DNA of 64,000 nucleotides, from the NCBI GenBank assembly GCA_963575745.1, contig CAUYUJ010003571.1, positions 1 through 64,000 on the forward strand. Reading direction: 5' to 3'. The position numbers were made by a program, and so were the translations under genes. This document shows, piece by piece, positions 30,801 to 41,205 of this stretch. Each line of letters begins with the position of its first letter. Positions within the stretch are counted from its first letter, which is position 1. The notes below the pieces were generated by a model. It had not been told where the DNA came from and did no database searches. It worked only from the letters and a program-made list of their open reading frames with translations. The stretch comes from Prorocentrum cordatum (taxonomy: Eukaryota; Sar; Dinophyceae; Prorocentrales; Prorocentraceae).

Positions 30801-31714
30801 TGTGTTGCACGGGAATGGCGCTTTGAAGTTGATCCAGGAAGATTTTAAGCGGTGGTGCAAAGATAATGGCGTCAAGCCTGTGCCTCTCGAGCTCACCATG
30901 GGCACACTGGGGCGGACCAAACAGACAGAGTACCCTGAGATGAGCACAAAAATCAAAGCTGCGCACGTCAAGCTTCTGAGCTCGTACATGGCAGAGTTGA
31001 CGTACTGTTTCAATTTGGACGGTGAGAGGCACAGGCTAATTCGTGTTCTGTTTTGGTCTTTAGCGCAGCTGTTGCATATATTGGATGCTGCGGGTACGTG
31101 GCTGACAGAGTCCCAGACCACTGAAGCCCAATGCTGCGGCTACACGTTTCTGTACGCCTTCCAACAGGCGCGCGCTTTTTGTACTCCCGTGTTGAAGTGC
31201 AGGGAAGAGCATGCATGGGGAGAGGAACGGTAGGCAAGGCGACAACGACGGGGAAAGGAAGGAGAGATGATGGAGGACGTCGAGGGTGAATAAGGGGATC
31301 AGGATAGAAAGAGATCGAGAGAGAGAGATAAAACAAACAAACAAACAAACAAACAAACAAACAAACAAACAAACAAACAAACATAACACATACAACAAAC
31401 AAACAAACCAATAACATGCATGATAAAAACGATGAACCTATCAGATGAGCCACGCCGCCTTCGAGTCGGGCCAGCGTCTGTGGAAAATCAGGCCCAAGTT
31501 CCACTATTGCACGCACGCGGTGGACGACCTCACGTCCAGGCTGAACCCGCGCAAGATGCACGTTTTCATGGACGAAACTTTCATGGGATGCATGTCCAAG
31601 CTGGGCAGGGGGTGTCATCCCAAGCGAGCTCCTTTAAGAATTCTGCAGCGGTATGGCGTTTTTATCGCTGCACGTTGGATTCGGCGCCGGACGTTGCGCC
31701 GTTTCACGATCTAG
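27891..31714 (+). CDS. Multi-exon lineage-type protein, possibly transposase-derived
   Basis: Exon-like blocks appear in order on one strand: 27891-~28175 (acidic start, then KKQKLNDCMRESPFFRKLVD); ~28456-28595 (FTDLRCLAESLAEECPTEAT...HIERDFHR); ~29000-29355; 29451-~29515 (VFKNTEFIVFSWSTIHTAG); ~29835-29995 (YISWDLSVMAQGCVPPVDYN...YVGIKGDRK); ~30180-30280 (HYNATFICERCLACK); ~30541-31170 (GDLLHDWYQGTAADAISNGL...KIKAAHVKLLSSYMAEL); ~31445-31714 (WKIRPKFHYCTHAVDDL, LNPRKMHVFMDETFMGCMSK). The 29355/29451 junction is phase 0 and restores VDGVE|VFKN. The order GD-K, CxxC, D-LH, PKxHY, DExFMG resembles a DDE-type transposase core (CACTA/Transposase_21-like), as I recall for dinoflagellate families; that is inference. 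Introns are CTC, GAG and (AAAC)n tracts. Some exons may be missing (29515-29835) or decayed. Confidence 0.5.
28195..28950. repeat. CTC tract (28195-28400) and GAG tract (28680-28935) in introns
   Basis: Opposite-strand triplet tracts fill successive introns of the gene at 27891-31714, with a coding block at 28456-28595 between them. Confidence 0.7.
31330..31410. repeat. (AAAC)n microsatellite
   Basis: About thirteen AAAC units in the intron before the last exon of the preceding gene. Confidence 0.95.
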
Positions 31715-31797
31715 GTGCGCAGATCGGCATGGGGTAGGATGAGGAGGCGGAACAAACATAAACATACCAAGGAAGATAACGATAATGACCAGGAGTA

Positions 31798-32440
31798 GAA
31801 GGAGGAGGAGCAGGAGGAGGAGGAGGAGGAGGAGGAGGAGGAGGAGGGAGAGGAGGACGGATAATTACGATGACGACGAAGATGACGAGGGCGGACGACG
31901 ACCGTAGGACGGAAAACAACGACGACGACGAAGATGACACAGACAAGGGCGATGACTAGGACAACGACCCCGACGACGACGACGACGACGTTGTCGACGA
32001 TGACGAGAGTGAGCAGGAGGAGGAGCAGGAGGAGGAGGAGGAGGAGGAGGAGGAGGGGGAGGGGGAAGATCCTAAAGGGGAGGAAACAGAAGGAGGACTG
32101 CCCCGCGAGCCGGGGAGACTGCGACGCTCGCGCTCGACTGCTCTGCCCGCCCGCAGCGAGCAAGAGGGCTCCTCCATCTCGACCTGTCCCTCCTCCTCCT
32201 CCTCCTCCTCCTCCTCCTCTTCCTCCTCCTCCTCGTCACACCTCCTCCTCCTCCTCCTCCTCCTCCTCCTCCTCCTCCTCCTCCTCCTCCTCATCGTCCT
32301 CATCCTCCTCCTCTTCCTCCCCTTCTTCCTACCTCTCCTACCCGTCCTCGATCCTCTTTGTTTTTTTCCTCTTCTTACTCCTCCGCTTCCTCCTCCTCCC
32401 CCTCCCCCTCCTCTTCCTCCTCATCCTCTGTGCCAGCCGA
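31798..32440. repeat. GGA, GAC and CTC triplet complex
   Basis: GGA at 31798-31855, GAC-rich at 31865-32005, GAG at 32010-32065, CTC at 32190-32425, with a short unique segment at 32085-32170. No gene recognised. Confidence 0.85.
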
Positions 32441-32464
32441 TCCGACCCTGAAATCTGAGATGGG

Positions 32465-32607
32465 TCGAGGTCGTTGTCGTCGTGGTCGTCGTGGTCGTCG
32501 TACCGTTCGAAGTCATTTTGGTCGCCGTCATCGTCGCCGTCGCCGTCGTCGACGTCGTCGTGGTCGTCATTGTGGTCGTGCTCGTTGTCGTCGTCAACGT
32601 CGCCGTT

Positions 32608-32640
<33 letters not shown>

Positions 32641-32761
32641 ATCGTTGTCTTCGTCGTTGTCGTCGTCGTTGTCGTGGTCGTCGTGGTCGTCGTCGTGGTC
32701 GTCGTCGTCGTCGTTGTCGTCGTCGTGGTCGTGGTCGTCATCGTCATCGTCGTGATCGCCA

Positions 32762-32805
<44 letters not shown>

Positions 32806-32959
32806 GTGGTTGTCGCCGTGGTCGTGGTCGTCGTCGTCGTCGTTGTCGTCGCGGTTGGTCGTCGTCGTCGTCGTCGTTGTTGTCGCCGTCGCCGTTGCCG
32901 TCGTCGTCGTCGTCGTGGCGTCGTGGTCGCAGTCGTTGTCGTCGTCGTCCTACTCGTCG

Positions 32960-32997
<38 letters not shown>

Positions 32998-33110
32998 TTC
33001 ACTGTCGCCTTCGTCGTCGTAGTCGTCGTCGTTGTTGTCGTGGTCGTCGTGGGGGTCGTCGTCCTTGCCGTCGTCGTCGTGGTCGCGGTCGCGGTCGCCC
33101 GCTCCCCCCG
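32465..33110. repeat. (GTC)n megamicrosatellite
   Basis: About 640 bp of TCG/GTC/GTT triplets; GAC on the other strand. Ends near a short unique block (33100-33165), then GAC/GAG again up to the gap. Confidence 0.95.
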
Positions 33111-33240
33111 GGCAAGGGGAGAAAGAGGAGGGGGAGTATTGAGGAGGCGGAGGAGCGAACATAATGAAGACGACGGAAGGCGAGGGCGACGACCTCGACG
33201 ACGGCGGCGACGACGACGACGGACGACAACGGACGACGAC

Positions 33241-33278
<38 letters not shown>

Positions 33279-33291
33279 ACGACGACGAAAA

Positions 33292-33391
33292 NNNNNNNNN
33301 NNNNNNNNNNNNNNNNNNNNNNNNNNNNNNNNNNNNNNNNNNNNNNNNNNNNNNNNNNNNNNNNNNNNNNNNNNNNNNNNNNNNNNNNNNN
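33292..33391. other. Assembly gap, exactly 100 N
   Basis: Fixed-length N run, so true size unknown. The left flank is GAC/GAG triplets and the right flank starts inside a tandem-repeat unit. Confidence 1.
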
Positions 33392-33760
33392 AGCCCGCCG
33401 CAGGCGCCGAAAATTTTGATTTGTACACTGAACGCGGTTTGGGTCGCAGGTTCTCCACCTAAAACGAATGCAAAAGCAACCCGCCGCAGGCGCCGAAGTT
33501 TTGGCTTGTTCAGTGAACGTAGTTTTGGTCGCGGGTGGGTCGCGGGCTCTCCACCTCCACCTGGAAGGAATTCAAAAACAGCCCGCCGCAGGCGCTGAAA
33601 ATTTTGATTTGTACGCTGAATGCGATTTTGGTCGTGGGTGCGTCGCAGGTTCTCCGCCTGGAACGAATGCAAAAGAAGCCCGCGCAGGCGCCGAAAAAAT
33701 TTGGGTGGGTCGCGGTGTGTGTCGCGGGTGGGTCGCGGGTGGGTCGCGGGCTGGGTCGTG
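33392..33760 (+). repeat. ~85-100 bp tandem repeat, about four units
   Basis: Units begin at about 33392, 33478, 33579 and 33677 with CCCGCCGCAGGCGCCGAAAA, then TTTTGATTTGTACACTGAA and GGTTCTCC. The last unit passes into GGGTGGGTCGC units (33700-33770), as in the 11.3 kb array. Confidence 0.85.
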
Positions 33761-33769
33761 GGTGGGACG

Positions 33770-34095
33770 ACAACAACAAACAACAAACCACAATTTACAA
33801 ACAACAAACAACAATCAACAAACAACACACAACAAACAACAAACAACAATAAACAAACAACAAACAGCAACGGCAACAACACCAACAACACCACCAACAG
33901 CAACACCAACAACAACAGCAACAACAGCAACAACAACAGCAGCAACACCAACAACACCAACAACGACCACAACAACACCACCACCACCACCAACAACAGC
34001 AACAACACCGAGAATCCGCATCGCGGAATTCCACTTCAGTCACGCGCCCAGGGACAGTGAATGACCGTTCGGTTCAGCCCCCTCACTCTGACGAA
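33770..34095 (-). repeat. (CAA)n + head module, copy 2 (inverted)
   Basis: CAA/AAC triplets (33770-34010) are followed by the reverse complement of the 11125-11200 head: GAATCCGCATCGCGG, CACTTCAGTCACGCGCCCAG, GGACAGTGAATGACCG, CCCCCTCACTCTGAC. Same order of parts as copy 1 read on the minus strand. Confidence 0.85.
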
Positions 34096-34107
34096 TAATA
34101 ATCAGAA

Positions 34108-34960
34108 TGAGAAGGAGGAGGAGGAGGAGGAGGAGGAGGAGGAGGAGGGGGAGCGGGGGAGGTGGACGGGGAGGGGAGGCAGGAGCGAGGAGGAGGGAGG
34201 GAGGAGGAGGAGGAGGAGGAGGAGGAGGAGGATGAGGAGGAGGAGGAGAAGGCGGAGAGGAGGAGGAGGAGGAGGAGGAGGAGGAGGAGGATGGGAGGCA
34301 GGAGGGCGAGGAGGAGGGCGAAGAGAGGAGGAGGAGGTGGAAGGAGGAGCGAGGAGGAGGAGGAGGAGGAGGAGGAGAGAAGCGCACGGAGGAGGAGGAG
34401 GAGGAAGTAGGAGGAGGAGGAGGAGGAGGAGTGTTGGCCGGTATCGAGGCAGGCGAAGGAGGAGGAGGAGGAGGGGGGAGGGAGTAGGGGGGAGAGGGGG
34501 CGAGGAGGAGGGGAGGAGGTGGAGGAGGAGTTGCGGAAAGGAAGGTAAGGAATAAGGAGCGAAGGGCACGGAGAGGAGGGAAGTCGCTAGGAGGAAAAGG
34601 AAGAGAGAATAAAGAGAGAGGAGGAGGAGCTGCGTGTTAACCTTTGGGGGTTTTGTGGTCGACGTGTTAGATGGATTTTTTTTTGATCCAGAGGTTGTTG
34701 TGAGGGAATTAGGTGTTTCTGCCCAGAGTGCTGGTTTGCGTTTATCGTGAGGTATGAGTTAGGAAGAAGGGAAGTAAAAGGAGGCGAGGCGGCGGGGGGG
34801 AGGGACAAAGGGATGGGGCAGGGGGAGGCGGCGGGGGGGGGGGGGTGAGGAGGAGGAAGGCGGTGGGAGTGAGGAGGAGGAGGAGGAGGAGGAGGAGGCA
34901 GAGGAGGAGGAGGAGGAGGAGGGAGGAGGAGGAGGAGGACTGAGCGGAAGAGGGAGGAGG
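34108..34960. repeat. (AGG)n complex
   Basis: GGA/AGG triplets at 34108-34550 and 34855-34960, with about 250 bp of unique DNA between them (34590-34790). Poly-G runs at about 34830. Nothing coding seen. Confidence 0.9.
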
Positions 34961-35149
34961 AGGAGGGCATGGGGGGGCCGAGCTTTTGGACGCATGCCGC
35001 GCCAGCCGAGCGCCGAGAGCTCGGTAGAGCCAGCGCGGGGGGCTTCACGCCAGAGGCGTCCCCGCCCCCCCCCCCCGCTCTCCTCCTCGTTCCCCTCCGG
35101 CTCCTCCCAGGCCTGGTCTAGGCCTCCTAGATGGGGTCCGAGGAGATGG

Positions 35150-35300
35150 GGTCGGAGGACCGCGCCGTACCGTCGATGCATCGGCGATGCGGCTCGATGT
35201 GGAGCCCGACTGTCTCCACGCTGGCGCCGCCGATGCATCGCCGATGTATCGGCGATGCGGCGCGATCCTCCGACCCCATCCACTCCGATCCCGTCTAGGA
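35150..35300 (-). repeat. GCATCGGCGATGC palindromic-word module, copy 1
   Basis: Repeated ATCGGCGATGCGGC / CGATGCATCGCCGATG words (35180-35265), then GATCCTCCGACCCCATCC. The reverse complement matches the module at 60590-60725 (GGATGGGGTCGGAG, CGCGCCGCATCGGCGATGCA). Confidence 0.75.
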
Positions 35301-36600
35301 GGCCTCTAGCTGGGTCGCAGACCTCGGGACCTCGGAGGATCTGATTTTTGCTCGGTCTGGGCGCTGCTCCTCGATGCGCGGGACTCCTTGGGCCCGCTGC
35401 CAGGCTGGGCGCCAGGACCAGGCAGACCGGATCCGGTGACGAGGGCTGCTCCCGGGGAGAGGGGCAGGGGGCTCTCTGGGGCCGCGGACCGAGAAGATCG
35501 GACTGGAGGATGCTTTGGGACATGTCGTCGCAGGCGATTCTTCGTCCCCAGCCCCCGACCCTTCGACGAGAAAGGCAGCCGCTCAGAAACGGAGGGGAAC
35601 CCTGGGACACACCCCGAGGGGGCTATCCGGACGAACACCTATCGAGGATGGAGGCCCCCCATCGTATATCCCAGGGTCGGGCCCCCATGTTGGTCCGGTC
35701 GGGAACCTCCCAAAGCCTGGGATGGGGGTCCGCATATCCCCTGTTCGGGTGCTGCCAGAAGTGCCCCTGGCCCAAGGTGTCCCCAGGATTGCCCAGGAGG
35801 CCCCGACGGCCTCCAGAGCACCCCGTCACGAGGCCCAGAGGGCCCCAGGGGGCTCCCACATGGAGCGCAAAGCTGGGGGCACCTCGGGCCAGGGGCACCT
35901 GTAGCAACCTCCGACCTGCAGGCCTCGGAAAAAGTAGCGAGCACTCGTGCCGCATTCATCTGTCAGCGCCCCCCCCCTCCCCCCGATGCTCGAAGCTGGC
36001 GGCGGGCCTGATGAGCTGCACCTCGGCCGCAGGCTCCCCCGCGCGTGCCAAGCTGGAGGTTTCGGGGGGGAGGGGGGAGTGCGCAGCCACTGCTCCCCTC
36101 TCTGCCGTGTGCAGCAGCGCCCGAGGACGCGTCTGGGACGCGCCGGGCCGGGGGGCGCCGGTGCCCGGCCGGGCCGCCCGGCCCGCGTGGCCGGGCGGCC
36201 GCGCGGCCCCGCGGGGGCCTGGCCGGGAGGAGCCAGCGGGGCCCCTCTGCGGGTCGCCAGCCGGGGGGGCGCGGGGCGCGCCGCGGTTTATCGTTCTTCT
36301 GTTTCTTTCCTCTATCTTTTCTTCGAGCGCGCCTGGCTGGGGGCCGGGGAGCCGCGCGGCCCTCCGGGGGTGGCGCCCGCGATCGAGGGCGCGAGAGGCG
36401 CAGGCGGCCGCGCGAGGCGCCGAGGCGCCGCTGCGGCGCGTCTTCTCCCGGGGTCTTCTGCCCGCTGGCCCCGCGTCCGCCCGCTGCGCGTGCCCCCTCT
36501 CGCTGTGCTGCGTGCCTTCCGCCTCCTGTGCGTGCCCCACGCTGGTGCGGCCTTCGTGGCTCCTCTCGCGCAGGCGGTCACCTTCCGACAACCGCTCACA
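35300..36600. other. GC-rich unique DNA, no gene recognised
   Basis: Long frames in all three plus frames and on the minus strand, all Gly/Pro/Arg/Ala-rich, with CCCAGGG/GGGCCCC words. Composition, not codon structure, explains them. Nothing supportable. Confidence 0.4.
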
Positions 36601-36607
36601 TGCGTTC

Positions 36608-36735
36608 GTTCCTCCTCCTCCTCCTCCTCCTCCTCCTCCTCCTCCTCCTATACTCTCATACTCCTCCTCCTCCTCCTCCTCCTCCTCCTCCTCCTGCTTG
36701 TTTCTCTCTCTGCCTCCCTCTCTCTCTGACTCTCC
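36608..36735. repeat. (CTC)n and (TC)n
   Basis: CTC triplets at 36608-36695, then CTCTCTG at 36700-36735. Confidence 0.9.
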
Positions 36736-37109
36736 GAAAGGCTAGATGGCGTCGCCGCGTCGCCCTGTGCCGCCGCCCCCCCCTTCCGAGTTGCAGCGTG
36801 GTTGGGTCGCGTGGGCGGTCTGGGTGACCGGCTGGCCGGCAGGCCGGCCGGCATCTCCAGTGCCCTGGCTGGCGAGTTCGCAGGTCTGCCGGTTTGTCGC
36901 TTGGCTGCCCGGCCGGGTGCGCGTGGGCTGGTGAGGAGGTTGGCCGGTTGGTCGGCGGGCTCGCCAGGCGGACTCACAATTTTGTTCAGAGATCGTGGCG
37001 CCCGTTGCGCGAATCGTCCTTTCTGTTGTCACGGTGGGCTCTGGTGTCGTCAGCGAGGACTGAACGCGTGTGTTCTCTTAATGAGAGAGGGTGGCCGTGG
37101 ATGCGAGGG

Positions 37110-38715
37110 CTCATTTGTTTGTACGAGGGGTCGTGGCCTCGGGAGCGCGGATCCAACGTTTCTTTACGAGGGGTCGCGGCCCCGGGAGCACGGACCATTT
37201 CTTGTCTACGAGGGGTCATGGCCTCTGGAGCGCAGGTCCACATTTTTTCAGAAAGAGCGCCAGTAGTGGACCAGTTTGTCGTGAAGGGGAGGGCACCTTC
37301 ACACAACCGCCCCCCTGCCCCCTCAAAACGGTGGTACGGTCCCAAAGCTTGGTGTGTCATCGAGGGCTCTCACTGCGTATTTGGGCCTGGGGCCGCCGAG
37401 CCGATGGGTGGGTCGGAAAAGGGGGGCGTCGGGGGGCGGGGTCTTGGATGGCGGACCGGCGGGGAAAAGAGGGGAGGTGGGAGGGAGGGGGTCGTCCCCC
37501 TCCCACATTCCCACCACCAGCGCGCCGTTCGTCATTCTTTGTCTTCAAGATGTGGGTGTGGCCCCGGAAGCTGGGGCCAACACGTCTTTCGCAGGAGGTC
37601 ATCGCATCGGGAGCACGGCTTCGCATTCCTGTTCGAGCGGTCGTGACCGCGTGAGCGCATACCCATTGATGTTGTGAGGGGCTGTGACTTCGAGAGCGCG
37701 GATTCAAACATTTGAGTGGGATCTTTGATGGGCCTGTTTTCCACCACCACCATAAGTTGTGTGGGGGGGAAGGAGGAGGATGATGATGATGATGATGAGG
37801 AGGAGGAGGAGGAGGAGGAGGAGGAGGAAGACGGCGAGGAGGAGGAGGAGGAGGAGGGGAGGAGGAGGAGGAGGAGGAGGAGGAGGAGGGGGTCCTCCTC
37901 CAACTTATGGTGGTGGTGGTGGAATACGGGCCAATCAATCTTGGCATCGGGATCCCGCACCCACAGCGCTGCCGCAGAGGGTCAATCCACAGCAACTCCC
38001 TTCTTATTCTCCAGAAGGATGACGGCCTCGGAAGCGCGGCCCGGCCCATCTCTTTGCGAGGTTTCGTGGTAAGGAGGAGGAGGAGGAGGAGTAGGAGGAG
38101 GAGGAGGAGGGCGAACCCGTCGTATTCCAAAACAAGGGATCCTGGCCCTGGACGCGAGGCTCCACCTTGGTTTACTCGGCGTCGTGGCCCCAGGGGTGCG
38201 GATCCGCTGCAGGTCTGCGAAAGGGCGTCCTGGCCTCAGGAGCGCGGCTCCAACTCGTTGTGCGAGGGCTCGTGGCCTCGTGGGCGAGTCGCCGCAGCTC
38301 CTTCCCACATGTCGTGCCTTCGGGAACGCGGGTCAGTGGTCTTGCTGTCTACACGGGATCGTGGTCCCGTGAGTGTGGAGCAATGACTTGTGCAAGGGGT
38401 CGTAGGCCCCTGGGCGCAAACTTCTTGGTTGTCGTGATGGACCGTTGCTTCGGGAGTGCGGATGCTTCATTTTTCGTACGATGTATCGCGGGCCAGGGAA
38501 AGCAGACCCATGGTTTGCCTTGCTGCGTTTTTCTTGTATCAAGAACAGCGGGATCGTGGTCTCGGGACCGCAGCTCCACATTTCTAGCACTAGAATCGTG
38601 GCCCCGGGAGCGCTGACTCAACATCTCTTTACACGGGGTCGTTGCCTCGGGAACGCGTGGCCAATTCTTTGTAGTACGAGGGATCGTGCCCCGGATGCGC
38701 GAGCTCATTGAAAAA
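37110..38715 (+). repeat. Degenerate ~45-50 bp minisatellite
   Basis: A unit around ACGAGGGGTCGTGGCCTCGG, then GAGCGCGG, then about 20 nt ending in TTTCTT, recurs more than fifteen times (for example near 37117, 37164, 37212, 38000, 38165, 38212, 38260, 38352, 38395, 38553, 38600 and 38636). It is interrupted by unique DNA (37270-37570) and a GAG tract (37770-37885). Strongly diverged, so old. Confidence 0.75.
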
Positions 38716-38949
38716 GATGTATCCTGGAATGAAGGGACGTGGACAAAAGGTGGCGAAGGTACCCTTTCGGGCCGTGGGGGGTCGGGCGCGTTCTCAGAGA
38801 CTTAGACGACTTTCACCTCTGGAGGAACCCTCCGCCCACCAAAACACCCCAACCCAACCCGGAGGCCCCGATTTGCCCTCGATCCCCAGTGGGAGAGAGG
38901 GACGTCGGGGAGCATTCATGAACAAATGTGGAGCCCGCAGACCTCCCCC

Positions 38950-38980
38950 CTCAACCCGAAAATCGACCTTTCGGGTTGAG
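38950..38980. repeat. 12-bp-arm hairpin
   Basis: CTCAACCCGAAA 38950-38961 inverted at 38969-38980, 7-nt loop. Confidence 0.9.
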
Positions 38981-39394
38981 TCGGGGTGGTCTGGTAGGTA
39001 GTCAAGAACTGGTCAGTTCTGAGCGCTTCCACTGAGAGAGCCGGAAGCGGTCCGCAGTGCTGCAACACTCGGCTTAGGTCGAGCTGGGCGCGCAGCGGGT
39101 TGCCCCCGTCGCCGCTGCGACCGCCAAGGAGAAAGCTGATCCGTTCCGTATTGAGCGGGCTGAACGGGCTGGTGACCGGTCGCTGCTCTTCCATTTCCTC
39201 CCCTTCTGGAGGGGGGGGTTCTTCACAGAAACTGGCGGCTGCCGCAATGCTGAGCTCAGAAGCGTATCGCAACTTTGCGAACTGCCTGGCTGTTCTGAAG
39301 AGAGTGCGCTGCTCAGTCGTGAGACCAAGCAGTCGTAGCGTGGCGGCCCCCCTGCACAGGGGGGGCCAGCGTAGGACCCCCGTTTCTCTATGTA

Positions 39395-40368
39395 TATATA
39401 TATATATATACAAGACTGCAGTGGCGCTTCGCGCCATGCACCTTGGTCCTTGAAGTTTGATACGCAGGCGGAATAGCAGGAAGGTCAAGCCGGCAATTTA
39501 GAGATTACTCCTTGCTGCCTTTTCCGACATCGCCGCTATGATAATGTGATTCGTTATCCTTCCTCCGTGCTTCGTTTTCTTTTGTTTCGCCGTACCCTGC
39601 GCATTCTCCCCATCCTCCTCAGCTCTTTTTTGCGGAGGCTCCTCCTTGGAAAGCATTTGGGGGTCTCACAAAAGTTGTTTCAGGCTTTCTTAAGGCCTTC
39701 TGGAGGCCTCCTGGGCGTATTCTGGGGGCCTCTGGGGACTTCTTCGGGCCACCCTGCCTCCAACCGCGGTCTCCCTGAACTTCCGGGTCACGATTTGGAA
39801 TGCTTCGGAGGGTGTGGTGGGGCCATTTTGGGCCGGCATGGGGCTCTCTGAGGGCCATCTTGGACCCGTGTTGTGCCGTTTTGGGGCTCTCTTGGACTGC
39901 CTGGAAGCCCTTCCGGATGGTTGTGGGGCGATGTTGGAGCCTCCCAGGCGGCTTCGGACGCCCAGAAGACCGCCGTCTTGGAGCGTCGTGAAGCCGAAAA
40001 GAGGAGAACCCCAAAATTCAGCAAAAACCAACAGAAAATCAAAGATTTGTGCCTCTTGGGGCCTTCTTGGGAGTGCTCTTGAAGGCCTTTTTGGGGCCGT
40101 CCTGGAGGCCTTTTGGGCCATCTTGAGGTCACGCCGGTCACTCTTGGAGCGCTCTTGTGCTGTCTTGGGGGTCTCTGGGACCTCTCCGATGACCCCCCTG
40201 ATCGCCCTAGGTGTGCTGGGAAGGCTTGGCAAAACTCCCTGCGAGGCCTGGGGGGCCGCTTCGAGGCCTGCAGAGGGTCCCAAAGCCCCAGATCCCGGGA
40301 GTCCGGTCTTTTTTTGGGGGGGGTGACGGGTTTTCCCCCCGCCCGGGCTTGTAAAAATATAGGAAGAG

Positions 40369-40373
<5 letters not shown>
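39395..40373 (+). repeat. ~970-bp duplicated element, copy 1
   Basis: It begins at (TA)n ACAAGACTGCAG (39411) and ends GGAAGAGGAATA followed by (TA)n (40370). It is nearly identical to 41202-42172 over its whole length, with scattered substitutions and small indels (for example a 12-15 bp deletion in copy 2 near 41695). The interior is CTTGGGGC-type G-rich sequence. No convincing terminal inverted repeats and no recognisable ORF. Confidence 0.95.
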
Positions 40374-40402
<29 letters not shown>

Positions 40403-40481
40403 TCGCTCTGTCTCTCTCTCTCTCTCTGTATCTTTCGTTATCTCTCTCTCTCTCTCTTTGTTTCTCTATTTCTCTGCTGTT

Positions 40482-40512
<31 letters not shown>

Positions 40513-40560
40513 TTTTTCTCTCTCTCTCTCTCTCTAACTCTCCTCTCTTTTTTCTCATTC
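40370..40560. repeat. (TA)n and (TC)n
   Basis: (TA)n at 40371-40400, then CT-dinucleotide runs to about 40560. Confidence 0.95.
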
Positions 40561-40589
40561 TCTCTGTGCACTATATATACACATGCATG

Positions 40590-41205
40590 TGTCCTTCTCT
40601 CGCTCTCCATATGTATATGTATGCGTATATATAAATATACACCCTATACGACAACCCTTCGGGTGATAGGGAGGTTGTGTGGGGGGTGAGAGGGGGGGAA
40701 CCAACATCTGACTCCATCGATCTCACTATCGATCGGACACCACGGGACACCACGTGACAGTTGGTCGATCTCACTATCGATCTCACTCAACGGGACACCA
40801 CGGGCCACCACGGGACACCACGGGACACCACGGGACACCGCGGGACACCTCTCGATCTCACTATCGGTCTCACTATCGATCTCACTATCGATCTCATTCA
40901 GCGGGACACCATAGGACACAACGGGACACCTCGGGACACCACATCGATCTCACTATCGATCTCACGATCGATCTCACTATCGATCTCACGCCCGGGACGC
41001 CCGGGACACCGCCCGGCCCAACTGGGACACGTCCCAGCCACCGGCGGACGGGAACGGACTTTCATTCCTACTTCGGCCTAGCTACAGGAGGATCACGCGC
41101 AGCTTCGCCTCGCCCGCACGCACGACACGAACACGAAACCGAAACCGATTTCCCGGTGGGGGGTCCCGTTTCATTGCGATCTCACCCCCCAACCTCCGAT
41201 ATATA
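40590..41205 (+). repeat. Left arm of a large foldback
   Basis: It comprises a tip (CATATGTATATG, GGGAGGTTGTGT, GGGGGGAACCAACATCTGAC), arrays of GGGACACCAC and CGATCTCACTAT units (40710-41000), and a GC-rich segment ending CCCAACCTCCGAT at 41200. All parts recur inverted at 42168-43150. Confidence 0.9.

Noticed and set aside
32421-34008. Frames crossing the N gap at 33292-33391 (and likewise 55133-55232)
   Set aside because: They are open only because N codons are not stops and the flanks are triplet repeats.
35348-36745. 465-codon plus-strand frame and overlapping frames
   Set aside because: Gly/Pro/Arg/Ser composition in all frames of a GC-rich stretch; no domain and equally long frames on the other strand.
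39820-39840. GGCCATTTTGGGCC resembling part of the spliced leader
   Set aside because: It lies within the G-rich repeat texture and lacks the CTCAAG end.
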